A DNA stretch of 64,000 nt from Armatimonadetes bacterium UBA1398 (GTDB lineage: Bacteria; Armatimonadota; Zipacnadia; UBA1398): contig DBQI01000057.1 in NCBI GenBank assembly GCA_002305165.1, positions 76,336 through 140,335 of the forward strand. The letters run 5' to 3'. Each line of letters begins with the position of its first letter. The first letter of the stretch is position 1. This document shows positions 9,367 to 19,049 of the stretch, one piece after another. A program made the position numbers and the translations under genes. A model generated the notes under the pieces. The model was given only the letters and a program-made list of their open reading frames with translations. It was not told the origin of the DNA and searched no databases.

Positions 9367-10113
9367 ATGGCGAGCCAGACGCCTCCTCCGGAGGCTGAGA
9401 CCGACCTCTACCCCGCCGTCAGAGACTACCTGCTGGACCAGGGCTACCACGTTCAGGGGGAGGTCCGGGACTGCGATGTGGCGGCTGTCAAGGAGGGGCA
9501 ACTCGTCGTCGTCGAGATGAAACTCAGGCTCAACGCTGAGGTGCTCGGGCAAGCGGCGAGACGACAGGAGATCGCGGATGCCGTATATGTCGCCGTGCCT
9601 CGGCCCCAGTCGCTTCCGGCTTGGCGGCGTCGGATGTCGGGGATGCTGTACCTCCTCGCCCGGCTTGAGCTGGGCCTCATTCTTGTTGCCCCACATGCAC
9701 GCAAGGCGAACCGAGTCACCATTGAGCACCCAATACGGATCTTCGATAGGGTGAAGGATGGCAGGCTACGCTCGCAGGTGATGCGGGAAGTGACGGCTCG
9801 AGACGGGGACTTCAACCCGGGCGGCAGCGTTGGCCGGCGGCTCGTCGCCGCCCACCGCGAAGTGGCTATACATGCCGCCTGCTGCATCGAGCGCTTCGGA
9901 GCGCTCACCGTCCACCAACTCGAGCGGCTGGGCACGGGACCACGCACTTTCGCGGTGCTGCAGGCCTCGGGGACCATCGAGGGATGGTTCCGGGAGGTTG
10001 GAGATGGAGCCTATGGTCTGACCGCCAGGGCGCGGCGCGGGCTGGATCGCTACCCCGAAGCGGCTCGGTACTATCGCCAGCAGCTCAAGGGAGCATCCCC
10101 TCCCCCGCTGTAG
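9367..10113 (+). CDS. DUF2161-family PD-(D/E)XK nuclease-like protein
   Basis: A 248-residue soluble protein. The N-terminal 100 residues have the PD-(D/E)XK arrangement: a conserved acidic segment (RDCDVAAV), then VVVEMKLRL, where Glu-Met-Lys supplies the E-x-K pair. This matches the DUF2161 family, predicted phosphodiesterases/nucleases without a proven substrate. The C-terminal half (from about 150) looks like a winged-helix-type module (LTVHQLERLGTGPRTFAVL), possibly nucleic-acid binding. GAGAGGA stands 11 bases before the ATG. It is divergent from the ABC/glycosidase locus with only 78 bases between starts and 113 bases ahead of the GH20-like gene; no functional link is evident. Confidence 0.75.
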   Translation: MASQTPPPEAETDLYPAVRDYLLDQGYHVQGEVRDCDVAAVKEGQLVVVEMKLRLNAEVLGQAARRQEIADAVYVAVPRPQSLPAWRRRMSGMLYLLARLELGLILVAPHARKANRVTIEHPIRIFDRVKDGRLRSQVMREVTARDGDFNPGGSVGRRLVAAHREVAIHAACCIERFGALTVHQLERLGTGPRTFAVLQASGTIEGWFREVGDGAYGLTARARRGLDRYPEAARYYRQQLKGASPPPL

Positions 10114-10226
10114 CTATCCTTGCCGACGCCGAACCGCGAGAGGAGGGCGTCTGTGTGGAGGACCTGGTTGCGGATCTGGCGAGTGATACCTGGATCGTGG
10201 ACGCACGCTGAGAGGAGTTTGAGACC

Positions 10227-11291
10227 GTGGCTACCGTGCTCATAGCTTGCGCTCTGGCGGGTAGTTCGGCTGTTTCCGTTGCTTCTGCGAAGGAGGATGT
10301 GATGATCGGACAGCACGTGTTCCTTCACTCGGCCCGCGGCGCCGATGCTCTCGTCTCACTCATCGACGAGTACCTGGGCCCCATGGGCGTCACGCTCATC
10401 GTTGCGGAGGTCAACTACAACTACCAGTACGAGAGCCATCCGGAACTCAGCGACGGCGATCTGGATCCCGCCGCTGCCGGCCGCGTGGCCGACGCGTGCG
10501 AACGTCACGGGATCAGGCTCGTGCCGATGCTGAACTGCCTCGGGCACCAGTCTTGGGCGGAGACGACCTATGCTCTCTTGCGTGAGCATCCCGAGTTCGA
10601 CGAGACGCCTCAGATTCCACTCGACAACCCGGACATCTACTGCCGTAGCTGGTGCCCTCTGCACCCGCAGGTGAACGGCGTTGTCTTCGACCTCATGGAT
10701 GAGCTGATCGAGGGCTTCCGAGCCGATGCCTTCCATGTGGGCATGGACGAGGTCTTCTTGATCGCGAGCGAGCAGTGTGAACGCTGCCGTGGCAAGAGAC
10801 CGGCGGACCTCTTCGCGAAGGCCGTGAATGACTACCACGCCCACCTGGTCGGCCAGCGAGGCGTGGAGATGATGATATGGGGGGATCGCCTGATAGACGG
10901 CCGGGCGATGCTCTACGGGAGCTGGGAGGCCTCGCTGAACGACACGGCGGAAGCGATGACCATGATCCCCAAGGACATCATCATCTGCGACTGGCACTAC
11001 GAGCCGCGCGACTCATACCCCTCCGTGCCGCACTTCGCAGAGGATGGCTTTCGGGTGCTCGTCTCTCCCTGGAAGGATGTGGCGGCCGCGGAGCTGCTTG
11101 TGGGCTACGCCCAGGAGAGCGCGGGGGCCGGCTGGAGCGGCGTGCTGTTCACAGGATGGAGCGCCGGTGACGGCGGCCTTGGCCTACTGCGAGCCCTCCG
11201 CGGCGAGGCCGAGGAGGGAGCCGGTGGAACGGGCGAGGCGGCTGTCCTCCGCGCGATCCTGCCTCGACTCGTTGCGGATGATGGGCCTTGA
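10227..11291 (+). CDS. Glycoside hydrolase family 20-like exported enzyme
   Basis: A 354-residue protein with an N-terminal signal-like segment (residues 1-21). The barrel carries the GH20 hallmark HVGMDEV with Asp174-Glu175, the catalytic pair of beta-N-acetylhexosaminidases, where Asp positions the substrate acetamido group and Glu is the acid. Other barrel strands are recognisable (LIVAEVNYNY, LVPMLNCLGHQ, MMIWGDR). It lacks the N-terminal GH20b domain of larger enzymes and is short for the family, so it resembles minimal GH20 proteins. The GTG start follows AGAGGAG with 9-base spacing. PhzF-like follows 36 bases later. Activity on GlcNAc/GalNAc glycans is inferred from family. Confidence 0.8.
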   Translation: MATVLIACALAGSSAVSVASAKEDVMIGQHVFLHSARGADALVSLIDEYLGPMGVTLIVAEVNYNYQYESHPELSDGDLDPAAAGRVADACERHGIRLVPMLNCLGHQSWAETTYALLREHPEFDETPQIPLDNPDIYCRSWCPLHPQVNGVVFDLMDELIEGFRADAFHVGMDEVFLIASEQCERCRGKRPADLFAKAVNDYHAHLVGQRGVEMMIWGDRLIDGRAMLYGSWEASLNDTAEAMTMIPKDIIICDWHYEPRDSYPSVPHFAEDGFRVLVSPWKDVAAAELLVGYAQESAGAGWSGVLFTGWSAGDGGLGLLRALRGEAEEGAGGTGEAAVLRAILPRLVADDGP

Positions 11292-11327
11292 ACCCGTGCG
11301 GAGATCACATGAGGGGCTGTTCAGACC

Positions 11328-12122
11328 ATGTCACGCGCCCTGCCCGTCTACCAAGTAGATGCGTTCACCTCGACCGTCTTCGCGGGTAACCCAGCCGCGG
11401 TCTGCCCCCTGGAGGAGTGGCTGGATGACCACACCCTTCAGGCCATCGCGGCCGAGAACAACCTCTCGGAGACGGCTTTCCTCGTTCCAGAGCGCGATGA
11501 CTATGCGATCCGCTGGTTCACCCCGCTCGTGGAGGTGGCCTTGTGCGGCCATGCGACCCTTGCCAGCGCCTACGTGGCCTTCGAGAAGCTGGGCGTGCCA
11601 GGCGCTGAGCTGGTCTTCCGCAGCAGGCGGAGTGGATGCCTTCCGGTGCGGCGCGCCGCGGATCTGTTGATGATGGAGCTCCCTGTACGATTGCCGAGGC
11701 CGCTCGACGATCCGCCTGACATAGCCGGGGCCCTCGGAGTGCTCCCCCAAGACGCGTTCACGTCAGAGGAGGGCGACCTCCTGGTGGTGCTCGCGTCCGA
11801 GGCGGAGGTCCGGGCCGTGAGCCCGGACCTGGGCCAGATCGCCGCCTGGCCCTATCGAGGCGTCATCGTTACGGCCCCCGGCGATGATTGCGACTTCGTG
11901 AGCCGCTTCTTCGCCCCCGCCGTCGGGGTGCCGGAGGACCCTGTCACAGGTTCCGCTCATTGCGTTCTGGCCCCCTACTGGGGGGAGCGCCTCGGGCGGC
12001 GCGAGCTGCTGGCACGCCAAGTCTCCCGCCGCGGCGGTGAGTTGATGTGCGAGCACCGTGGCCACCGGGTGGGCATCGCCGGCCACGCGGCGCTCTATAT
12101 GGAGGGCACTATCTACGTCTGA
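11328..12122 (+). CDS. PhzF-family isomerase/epimerase-like protein
   Basis: A 264-residue cytosolic protein of the PhzF fold (two diaminopimelate-epimerase-like halves). Family signatures are visible in order: VYQVDAFTSTVFAGNPAAVC at the N-terminus, NNLSETAFL with the presumed catalytic Glu near residue 48, IRWFTP, LCGHATLA and, near the C-terminus, EDPVTGSAHCVLAPYW. No phenazine genes lie nearby, so this is one of the many generic PhzF-like proteins with unassigned substrate. It is 36 bases downstream of the GH20-like gene and is followed by a strong hairpin. Confidence 0.92.
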   Translation: MSRALPVYQVDAFTSTVFAGNPAAVCPLEEWLDDHTLQAIAAENNLSETAFLVPERDDYAIRWFTPLVEVALCGHATLASAYVAFEKLGVPGAELVFRSRRSGCLPVRRAADLLMMELPVRLPRPLDDPPDIAGALGVLPQDAFTSEEGDLLVVLASEAEVRAVSPDLGQIAAWPYRGVIVTAPGDDCDFVSRFFAPAVGVPEDPVTGSAHCVLAPYWGERLGRRELLARQVSRRGGELMCEHRGHRVGIAGHAALYMEGTIYV

Positions 12123-12138
12123 CGCGGTAGCGTACGCG

Positions 12139-12170
12139 AGGAGCGTCCGGCCGGGGCGCCGGACGCTCCT
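12139..12170. terminator. Hairpin terminator between convergent genes
   Basis: A perfect 13-bp stem (AGGAGCGTCCGGC at 12139-12151 pairing with 12158-12170) encloses a 6-base loop. It lies between the ends of the PhzF-like gene (12122) and the S9 peptidase (12188, opposite strand). There is no clear T-run, so it may serve both directions by stem strength. Confidence 0.75.
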
Positions 12171-12187
12171 GAGGCATACTGCCAGCC

Positions 12188-14857
12188 CTAACGGACCGAG
12201 TGCGGAACCGCTGGTTGGACTTCCTCGTTCTCGCCCTCCTCGGCTCCTTCGACTTCCGCTTCCGCCCCTTCGGCCTCTGCGCCCTCGTCCTCGGTCTTCT
12301 TGTCCTTGTCAGGGTCGGGCCGCATCTCCTCGAGGCCCGGCACCACGGGCGCACCGGCGGAAGTGCCCAGAGTGCGCAGCAGGAAGTCCTCATAGACCTG
12401 GTACCGCTGCAGCCGCTGCACATGGCCGCCCAGGCCATGGCCGCCGGCGGGGTCCAGGAAGAGGTCGACGAGTGGTCCTTTACCGGCATCGAGAAGCGCG
12501 GCGTAGACCTTCACCGTGTCTTGATAGAGGACGTTGTCATCCTTCATGCCGTGGATCAGGAGCAGGCGGCCCTGAAGCTCCTTCGCCCGAGGCGCCAGGG
12601 AGAACTCGGCGAGATCGGCCTGGCCGACGCGGGTATCGCCCACGACGCCCTGGGCGTACCACGCGTTGTAGTTCTCCCATTCGGTGGGTCCGGCGCCCGC
12701 GATGCCGACGGCGAAGGTCTCGGGAGCCGTGTACATGCACATCTGGGTCTGGAAACCACCGAAGCTCCAGCCGTGGATGCCCACACGCTTTTCGTCGATG
12801 CCGCCGTACTCCGACCGGAGGAACTTCACCCCGTCCACCAGGTCCTCGGTCTGGGGCACGCCCACCTGCTCGAAACTGGCCTTCTCGAAGACCGCCCCGT
12901 AGCCGGACTGCCCGCGCGGGTCGATGGCGCAAGTGACGTAGCCGTAGTGCTTCGCCATGTAGTAGTGGAAGTAGTAGGTGTCTGACCCGTAGACCCCATC
13001 GACGACGGTCTTGCTACCACTTCCCAGGGGCCCTCCGTAGACGTACACGAGCAGGGGACGCTTGTCTTCGGGCTTGAGATCCTCGGGCAGCCACAGTATG
13101 CCGTGGATGTCGTGCCCGTGTCGGTTCTTGTAGGAGAAGAACTGCGGGATGGGCTCGGTCAGAGCGTGGGCTTTGGGCGGGTGGGAGTCGGTCAGGGCGA
13201 CCTGGGTGCCCACCTCGCCATCGATATGCACGAGTTCCCGGAGCACGCCATAGTGCTCGTAGATGGCCAGCACGTGCCGGCCGTCGGGGCTCACCCGAGC
13301 CTGGGAGTAGTAGCCTGGTTCCGTCGTGAGACGCGTCATCTCCGCCGACTCGAGATCGATGGCGTAGACATCCCGATAGGCGGGTCCCTCACGGGTGCCC
13401 TCGAGGAAGAGCTTGGTGTGCTCTTCGTTTAGCTCGATCGGGTAGGCCTCCCAGGGCCCCTGGGTCAGCGGCGTGAACGCCTCGTAGAGTGGATCGAGGA
13501 TGTAGAGGTGTCGGAAACCGGACTGCTCGGTCATGAGCACGATGCGCTTGCTGTCCGCGAGGTACCACGGCCGGATATCATAGGGGGCGTTGGGGCCACC
13601 GTTGTGTAGGAAGCGGGTAAGCTGCTTGGCCTCGATCTCCGGGTCCTCGTCCTTCGGCAGATCGTTGCTCGCGGCCTTGCTCTCCTCCTCGTCCGACGGC
13701 TCTTCGGTCTTGCCATGGTCGTAGCCATCCGGGAAGGCGGCCTCGTAGATCCATACGTTGTCCGTTGACTGCTCGTAGACCGACCAGACGACGCGAGTTG
13801 AGTCTGGGGACCAATCGGGCATCGTGTGGGAATCCCGAGGTCCCGTGACCTCGTGGGAGTAGACCTTGATCGGCTTGTGCGCCTCTGCGTTGAGATCGGA
13901 GATGTCCCATAGGTATACGGACCAAGTGGTCTTGCCACTCGGGTCATCGGATACCTGACGCCCCACCTCGTACGATCGGGCGAATCGCTCGCTGAAGTCC
14001 ACGATGGTAACGGTGCGCCCACTCTGTCTGCCTTCGGTCCGACTGGTCACGAAGGTCAGCTTGCGACCATCGGGACTCAGCCGGTACGAGTCCATCCGCT
14101 CTCCTCCCTCGAGCGAAGGCCGTAGTTCGGTGATGAGGTGGCTTCCGAACTCGACGTGCATCACCGAGTCGCCGCGCTGGTAGAGGAAGCCGTCACCCTC
14201 GGGCAGGTAATGAGCCGACTGCTCCGTGTCGCCAGTCTTGGTCAGGCGCGATACCGCCCCGCTCTCAACCTCGTACCGGTACAGGTCGCCCTGCGACGAG
14301 AAGATGAACTCATTGGCCTTGGGCGACCACTCGTAGTAGGTGATCCCCGAGTACCGAGGGGCTTTCTCGTCGTCCGCGTCCTTCTCGCCCACCCAGTCGC
14401 CACTCTTCTTCAGCGCCTTGATGAGTTCGCGGTTCTCCTCCGTCTCGCCCTCGTCACCGGCGCGCCGAGCCTTCTTGATGCGATCCTCGCGGACCTCACG
14501 GGTGCTCCGCTGGAAGGGCGCCAACACCGAGACGGAGGTGATCCGTTTCGTCTCGCCCGAGGCCACGTCCAGCAGCCAGAGGTCACTGCCGTGTCGCCGC
14601 TCGTCATACGGCCGGTACCGGTAGGCGGCGTAGGAGCCGTCAAAGGAGAAGTCCATCTCCGTGGCTGAGGGGCCGAAGAAGCCCTTATCGCCAAGGATCT
14701 CCTCGAGCGTCCAGTGGTACTCCACGGCTTCCTCGGACTCCGCGCCGCTCTCCTCGCTTGCCTGGGTGTCCTCCTCCTGAGGCTGGGCCGCTAGTGGCCA
14801 CGGAAGGGCCAGCAGCGCCAGCCAGAGCAGGGGGACTCTACACCAACGGGCTCTCAC
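12188..14857 (-). CDS. Exported S9-family (DPP IV/prolyl oligopeptidase-like) serine peptidase
   Basis: An 889-residue exported peptidase. A signal peptide (about 1-24, ending LAAQ) is followed by an Asp/Glu-rich linker, then a beta-propeller (about 80-560) with repeated strand motifs (SPDGRKLTFVTS, SPDSTRVVWSVY). The alpha/beta-hydrolase domain has the triad in place: Ser698 in GWSFGG, Asp773 or 774 in HGMKDDNV, and His807 in GGHGLGG. The oxyanion/active-site loops are as in S9B/S9C exopeptidases, which trim short peptides, often after proline. The C-terminus (from about 830) is a 50-residue acidic Glu/Ala tail absent from most relatives. The GTG start is 10 bases after AAGGAG. It stands alone, convergent with PhzF-like and divergent from the GH78 gene. 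Confidence 0.92.
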   Translation of the reverse strand: MRARWCRVPLLWLALLALPWPLAAQPQEEDTQASEESGAESEEAVEYHWTLEEILGDKGFFGPSATEMDFSFDGSYAAYRYRPYDERRHGSDLWLLDVASGETKRITSVSVLAPFQRSTREVREDRIKKARRAGDEGETEENRELIKALKKSGDWVGEKDADDEKAPRYSGITYYEWSPKANEFIFSSQGDLYRYEVESGAVSRLTKTGDTEQSAHYLPEGDGFLYQRGDSVMHVEFGSHLITELRPSLEGGERMDSYRLSPDGRKLTFVTSRTEGRQSGRTVTIVDFSERFARSYEVGRQVSDDPSGKTTWSVYLWDISDLNAEAHKPIKVYSHEVTGPRDSHTMPDWSPDSTRVVWSVYEQSTDNVWIYEAAFPDGYDHGKTEEPSDEEESKAASNDLPKDEDPEIEAKQLTRFLHNGGPNAPYDIRPWYLADSKRIVLMTEQSGFRHLYILDPLYEAFTPLTQGPWEAYPIELNEEHTKLFLEGTREGPAYRDVYAIDLESAEMTRLTTEPGYYSQARVSPDGRHVLAIYEHYGVLRELVHIDGEVGTQVALTDSHPPKAHALTEPIPQFFSYKNRHGHDIHGILWLPEDLKPEDKRPLLVYVYGGPLGSGSKTVVDGVYGSDTYYFHYYMAKHYGYVTCAIDPRGQSGYGAVFEKASFEQVGVPQTEDLVDGVKFLRSEYGGIDEKRVGIHGWSFGGFQTQMCMYTAPETFAVGIAGAGPTEWENYNAWYAQGVVGDTRVGQADLAEFSLAPRAKELQGRLLLIHGMKDDNVLYQDTVKVYAALLDAGKGPLVDLFLDPAGGHGLGGHVQRLQRYQVYEDFLLRTLGTSAGAPVVPGLEEMRPDPDKDKKTEDEGAEAEGAEAEVEGAEEGENEEVQPAVPHSVR

Positions 14858-15018
14858 GTAGGCTCAACTCCTTCGAGACGTGTCGTCACGTTGCCGTCCC
14901 CGAATACTCCCTGAAGGGGTGCGAAGCCTGCCTGGTTCGTGGATTCGAGGGGCCGTTCCCTGGGAGGCTGCCGGCGGCGCCACGCGAAGTTCCAGCCCGG
15001 AACGGAGAGTGAGGCCAC

Positions 15019-17757
15019 ATGACCTTCGCAGTCGTGGCTCTGGCAGGGGCTTGCCTTGCCATCGGCGCATCCGAGGACCCGCTACGGCCCACCGGGCTGC
15101 AATGCAACGGCCTCACCGATCCTCTAGGGGTTGATGACCCCGCTCCTCGCCTAAGCTGGACCCTGGAGTCAGGGCGTCGAGGCGACCGCCAGACGGCGTA
15201 CCGCATCGTGGCCGCCTCGACTGTGCGGGGTCTGGCCGCTGCGGATGGGTTGCTGTGGGATACGGGGCGGGTCGAGTCGGCGGAATCGCTGCACATCCCC
15301 TACGGGGGAAGGCGACTGGAGCCTGGTCAGCGCGTACACTGGCGCGTGCAGGTGTGGGATGCTGCGGAAGTGGCGTCCGAGTGGAGCCCCGCCGCGTCCT
15401 TCGAGATGGGCCGCATGGTGGACTGGCAGGCCACGTGGATAGAGGCCCCCTGGCCCGAGCCGGCCTCGGACGAGGACTTCTACGCAGACCAGCCGGCGCC
15501 CCACTTCCGCAGCGAGTTCACTATCGCGAAGCCGGTCCGTCGGGCCCGCGCTTACGTGAGCGGCCTCGGCTACTACGAGCTGCGCCTCAACGGAGCGCCG
15601 GCGGGTGACCACGTGCTCGACCCTGGGTGGACCGAATACGCCCATCGTGTCTTCTACGCAACACTGGACATCACCGACATGGTGCGGCCAGGCCGGAACT
15701 GCGTCGGCGCCATCGTCGGGAACGGCTTCTGGAACCCGCTTCCTCTGCGGATGTGGGGCGGGATCAACCTTCGGCAACACCTGACCGTGGGCCCTCCGCG
15801 GCTGATCTGCCAGTTGGAGATCGAGTACGCCGACGGCTCGTCGGAGCGGGTGGTCTCCGATGACTCCTGGCGCGTGGCCCGAGGGCCCATCCGACGGAAT
15901 AGCGTCTACCTGGGCGAGGCCTACGATGCCCGGCTGGAGATGCCCGGCTGGGATCTCCCCGGCTACGACGACGGCGCCTGGGATGGAGCCGTGCGGTGCG
16001 CCCAGGCTCTCGGCGCTCTTCAGGCCCAGCCTCTATCGCCGATTCGGGTCACTGACGTGTTTGAGCCCATCGGCGTGACGGAGCCGGTCGAGGGCGTTCG
16101 AATCTACGACTTCGGCCAGAACATGGCCGGACGCGCGTCCCTCACCATCGAGGCCCCCGCAGGCGCCCAGGTCCGCTTGCGGTACGGCGAGCTTCTGCAT
16201 CCTGATGGTTCGCTGAACCCGCTGACCAGCGTCTGCGGGCAGATCAAGTCGCCTGGGATGGGCGGTCCTGGCGCCCCCGATCTGGCGGTGCAGGAGGACT
16301 CCTACGTTGCTCGGGGCGAGGGGGTCGAGACGTGGACGCCCCGCTTCACATTCCACGGCTTTCGGTACGTGGAAGTGACAGGCGCGCCAGCTTCGGTGTC
16401 GCTGCGGGCCCAGCGGTTGCATAGCGATCTCCAGCCGGTGGGCCGGTTCGAGTGTAGCGACCCGCTCCTGAACGGCATTGAGGGCTTGTGCCGCCAAGCA
16501 CTCCTCAGCAACCTGCACTCAGTCCAGAGCGACTGCCCGCACCGAGAGAAGTTCGGGTACGGTGGGGACATCGTGGCTTCGAGCGAGTACGCCATGATGC
16601 TGCTCGATATGCAGGCCTTCTACGGCAAGTGCGTTCGGGACTTCGGGGACGCGCAGCGCGCGAACGGCGGATTCACGGAGACAGCGCCCTACGTGGGCAT
16701 CGCGGACGGAGGCTTCGGGGAAGGCTCGGGCCCCATCGGCTGGGGAACAGCCCACCCGCTGCTGATCTGGCAGCTCAGGCAGTACTATGGAGAGACGGCG
16801 TTGATGGCCGAGCAGTACGAGCGGGCGGCGCGCTGGCTCGCGATGCTCGTGGAGCAGTCGGACGGGCTCATCATCAGCCACGGCATCGGTGACCATGAGA
16901 GCCTCGTCCCCAAGCCTACAGCGCTCACCAGCACGGCCTTTCTAGCCCTCAACGCCGACCTCGTGGCCCGGATGGCGGGGCTCCTCGGGCGCACGGAGGA
17001 CGAAGCGCGGTACAGCGAGCTGGCAAAGCGAGCGCAAGAAGCCCTGAACGACCGCTTCCTAGACTCCACCACAGGGCGGTACGACGCCGGCACCCAGACC
17101 TGCCAGTCCATGGTCTTGAGCCTCGGCCTTGTGCCGCCGTCGTCCCGCGGCGACGTCCTCGACCGGCTCGTCGAGGACCTCATGGCGGAGGGTGAGCCGC
17201 GCCTTACAACTGGTATCTTCGGAACGAAGTACCTCCTGGAGTCCCTCACCGCGAACGGGCGCGCGGACCTGGCGTACCGTCTGGCGAAGCGCCGCGAGTT
17301 CCCGAGTTGGGGGTACATGCTGGATAACGGCGCGACGACGCTCTGGGAGGGCTGGTCCTACAACGATAATGTCTTCAGCCACAATCACCCCATGTTCGGC
17401 TCCATCGCGCAGTGGCTCTACCAGGGGCTGGCGGGGATACGACCTCACGACACCGCGGTGGGTTTCGACCACGTGGTCATCGCCCCGTTCATTCCCGACG
17501 ATCTGCAGTGGCTGCGTGCCGAGTACCGCTCCGTCCGCGGCCCTATCCGATGCGAATGGGAGCGCGTTGGGGGCCGGCTCTCCCTCCTCGTATCCCTGCC
17601 ACCCAACGCGACGGGAGTGCTGGTCCTGCCTGGTGACGTGGTGGACCAGATACCGGTCGAGGCCGGGATCGAGTGGGTCGATCACACGGATGGAGCTACC
17701 CGAGTGGCGCTCGGGTCGGGGTCATACGTGTTTGGGATTGGCGATCCCAGGGAATGA
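15019..17757 (+). CDS. Alpha-L-rhamnosidase, GH78 family
   Basis: A 912-residue enzyme removing terminal alpha-L-rhamnose from glycans. Domain order fits GH78: N-terminal Fn3-like and Bac_rhamnosid_N beta domains (to about 330), central beta domain, an (alpha/alpha)6 catalytic barrel from about 470 and a C-terminal beta domain. The barrel begins with SDCPHREKFGYGGD (503-516), the counterpart of the DCPQRDERLGWTGD signature holding the acid. It also has GATTLWEGWS with Glu near 777, the position of the general base. A weak signal-like N-terminus (FAVVALAGACLAIGAS) suggests export. Intergenic distance to the divergent S9 gene is 161 bases. The histidine kinase follows 116 bases downstream. Confidence 0.93.
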   Translation: MTFAVVALAGACLAIGASEDPLRPTGLQCNGLTDPLGVDDPAPRLSWTLESGRRGDRQTAYRIVAASTVRGLAAADGLLWDTGRVESAESLHIPYGGRRLEPGQRVHWRVQVWDAAEVASEWSPAASFEMGRMVDWQATWIEAPWPEPASDEDFYADQPAPHFRSEFTIAKPVRRARAYVSGLGYYELRLNGAPAGDHVLDPGWTEYAHRVFYATLDITDMVRPGRNCVGAIVGNGFWNPLPLRMWGGINLRQHLTVGPPRLICQLEIEYADGSSERVVSDDSWRVARGPIRRNSVYLGEAYDARLEMPGWDLPGYDDGAWDGAVRCAQALGALQAQPLSPIRVTDVFEPIGVTEPVEGVRIYDFGQNMAGRASLTIEAPAGAQVRLRYGELLHPDGSLNPLTSVCGQIKSPGMGGPGAPDLAVQEDSYVARGEGVETWTPRFTFHGFRYVEVTGAPASVSLRAQRLHSDLQPVGRFECSDPLLNGIEGLCRQALLSNLHSVQSDCPHREKFGYGGDIVASSEYAMMLLDMQAFYGKCVRDFGDAQRANGGFTETAPYVGIADGGFGEGSGPIGWGTAHPLLIWQLRQYYGETALMAEQYERAARWLAMLVEQSDGLIISHGIGDHESLVPKPTALTSTAFLALNADLVARMAGLLGRTEDEARYSELAKRAQEALNDRFLDSTTGRYDAGTQTCQSMVLSLGLVPPSSRGDVLDRLVEDLMAEGEPRLTTGIFGTKYLLESLTANGRADLAYRLAKRREFPSWGYMLDNGATTLWEGWSYNDNVFSHNHPMFGSIAQWLYQGLAGIRPHDTAVGFDHVVIAPFIPDDLQWLRAEYRSVRGPIRCEWERVGGRLSLLVSLPPNATGVLVLPGDVVDQIPVEAGIEWVDHTDGATRVALGSGSYVFGIGDPRE

Positions 17758-17873
17758 CCTGCGGGGATGCCCTCGGTCCGACTCGCAGGATTGGGTGACG
17801 TCACCACGGAATCGGGAGTGGCTGTCGAGAGGTGAGTGCCCGCGCGAGGCACTCGCGATGGCGAGGTAGGCTC

Positions 17874-18971
17874 ATGTTCGACAGAGATACCTTGGAGTAC
17901 ATCACTGCCGGCACCTATTGGTCTCTGGTGCTGTGCTGGTGTGCCATCCTGATCTTCTACGTCAAGGAATACAGCTGGCTTCGGAAGACGAACCGGCTCG
18001 TCGCCACGCTGATCATCGTCATCTTCATCGACGGCGCCCGGACCCTCGTCGAGAGCGTCTATTTCGGCATCTGGTACACGGCGAGCGCGGAGCTGTTCCC
18101 CTACGCCTGGAAGTCGGTTCTGGAGCAGCCTGAGCATGTGCTCATCCCGAAGCTTCTCAACTTCCTGGCCGCCTTGGTCATCATCAGCGTCCTCGTTCGG
18201 CGGTGGTTCCGGGACGCGGACCAGGAGGCCCAGCGGCAGCAGGAGCTCACCCAGTCGCACGAGGAGCTGAAACGGCTGGAGAAGCTCCGTGACGACCTCG
18301 TGCACATGATCGTCCACGACATGCGTACGCCAATCACGAGCATTATGGGCTCTTTGCAGACAGCCTTGGCCGAGGATCAGGGCTCGGAAGTGCGCGATGA
18401 GATGGTGCAGAACGCCATCGACGACGCTCAGCGGCTCGAGGGTATGATGGCCGATCTTCTGGATGTAAACCGCCTCGAGACTGGCAAACTCGAACTCAGT
18501 ATCGGCCCAGCAGTGGTCAGGGAGATCCTCGAGGAGGCGGGCCGAATGGTCGCCTTCGCCGCCGCTGAGAAAGATGTTCGCCTCATTGTCGAGGACACTA
18601 CGCCCGGGCTCGCCGTCCGCGCCGACCGGCGCATCCTGCTTCGGATCCTCGGAAACCTTGCGCAGAACGCCATCCGTCACACGCCCGACGGCGGCACGGT
18701 GACTCTCAGCGCGACTGGCCGCCAGGACGCAGTGGAGTTCCGAGTAGCGGACACCGGCGAGGGGATCCCGGAGCGAATCCTGCCCCGGGTATTCGACAAG
18801 TTCTTCCACGCCTCGGCCAGTGAGGCGAAGCAACTCCGATCCATCGGCCTCGGACTCGCCTTCTGCCGGCTCGCGACGGAGGCTCACGGCGGGACGATCC
18901 GCGTCGAGAGCACCGAGGGCGAGGGCAGCGTGTTTTCCTTCACGATACCCCACCGGCCCGCCGAGCACTGA
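17874..18971 (+). CDS. Membrane sensor histidine kinase (orphan)
   Basis: A 365-residue kinase with three N-terminal membrane segments (about 10-30, 38-60 and 98-114), no obvious periplasmic sensor domain, then a coiled-coil linker. The H-box is MIVHDMRTPI (phospho-His near 147). N-box GNLAQNAIRHTPDGG, G1 VADTGEGIP, F-box region and G2 GLGLAF are all present, so it should be active. The ATG at 17874 has GAGG 8 bases upstream; a GTG at 17832 is an alternative that adds 14 residues. No response regulator adjoins it; the nearest is at 45337. Its position between a rhamnosidase and an exported CxxCH protein gives no firm clue to its signal. Confidence 0.9.
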   Translation: MFDRDTLEYITAGTYWSLVLCWCAILIFYVKEYSWLRKTNRLVATLIIVIFIDGARTLVESVYFGIWYTASAELFPYAWKSVLEQPEHVLIPKLLNFLAALVIISVLVRRWFRDADQEAQRQQELTQSHEELKRLEKLRDDLVHMIVHDMRTPITSIMGSLQTALAEDQGSEVRDEMVQNAIDDAQRLEGMMADLLDVNRLETGKLELSIGPAVVREILEEAGRMVAFAAAEKDVRLIVEDTTPGLAVRADRRILLRILGNLAQNAIRHTPDGGTVTLSATGRQDAVEFRVADTGEGIPERILPRVFDKFFHASASEAKQLRSIGLGLAFCRLATEAHGGTIRVESTEGEGSVFSFTIPHRPAEH

Positions 18972-19049
18972 CCTCCACTCCGTCACGCTTGGCATCGCGT
19001 CCAGCCGCGGCGTCGCCTCGGCGTGGTCACCCATAGGAGGGCGCTGACC

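Noticed and set aside
9289..9729. Upstream extension of the ABC permease at 8443
   Set aside because: The extension runs across the divergent DUF2161 gene, while TTG at 9288 has a well-spaced GGAGG.
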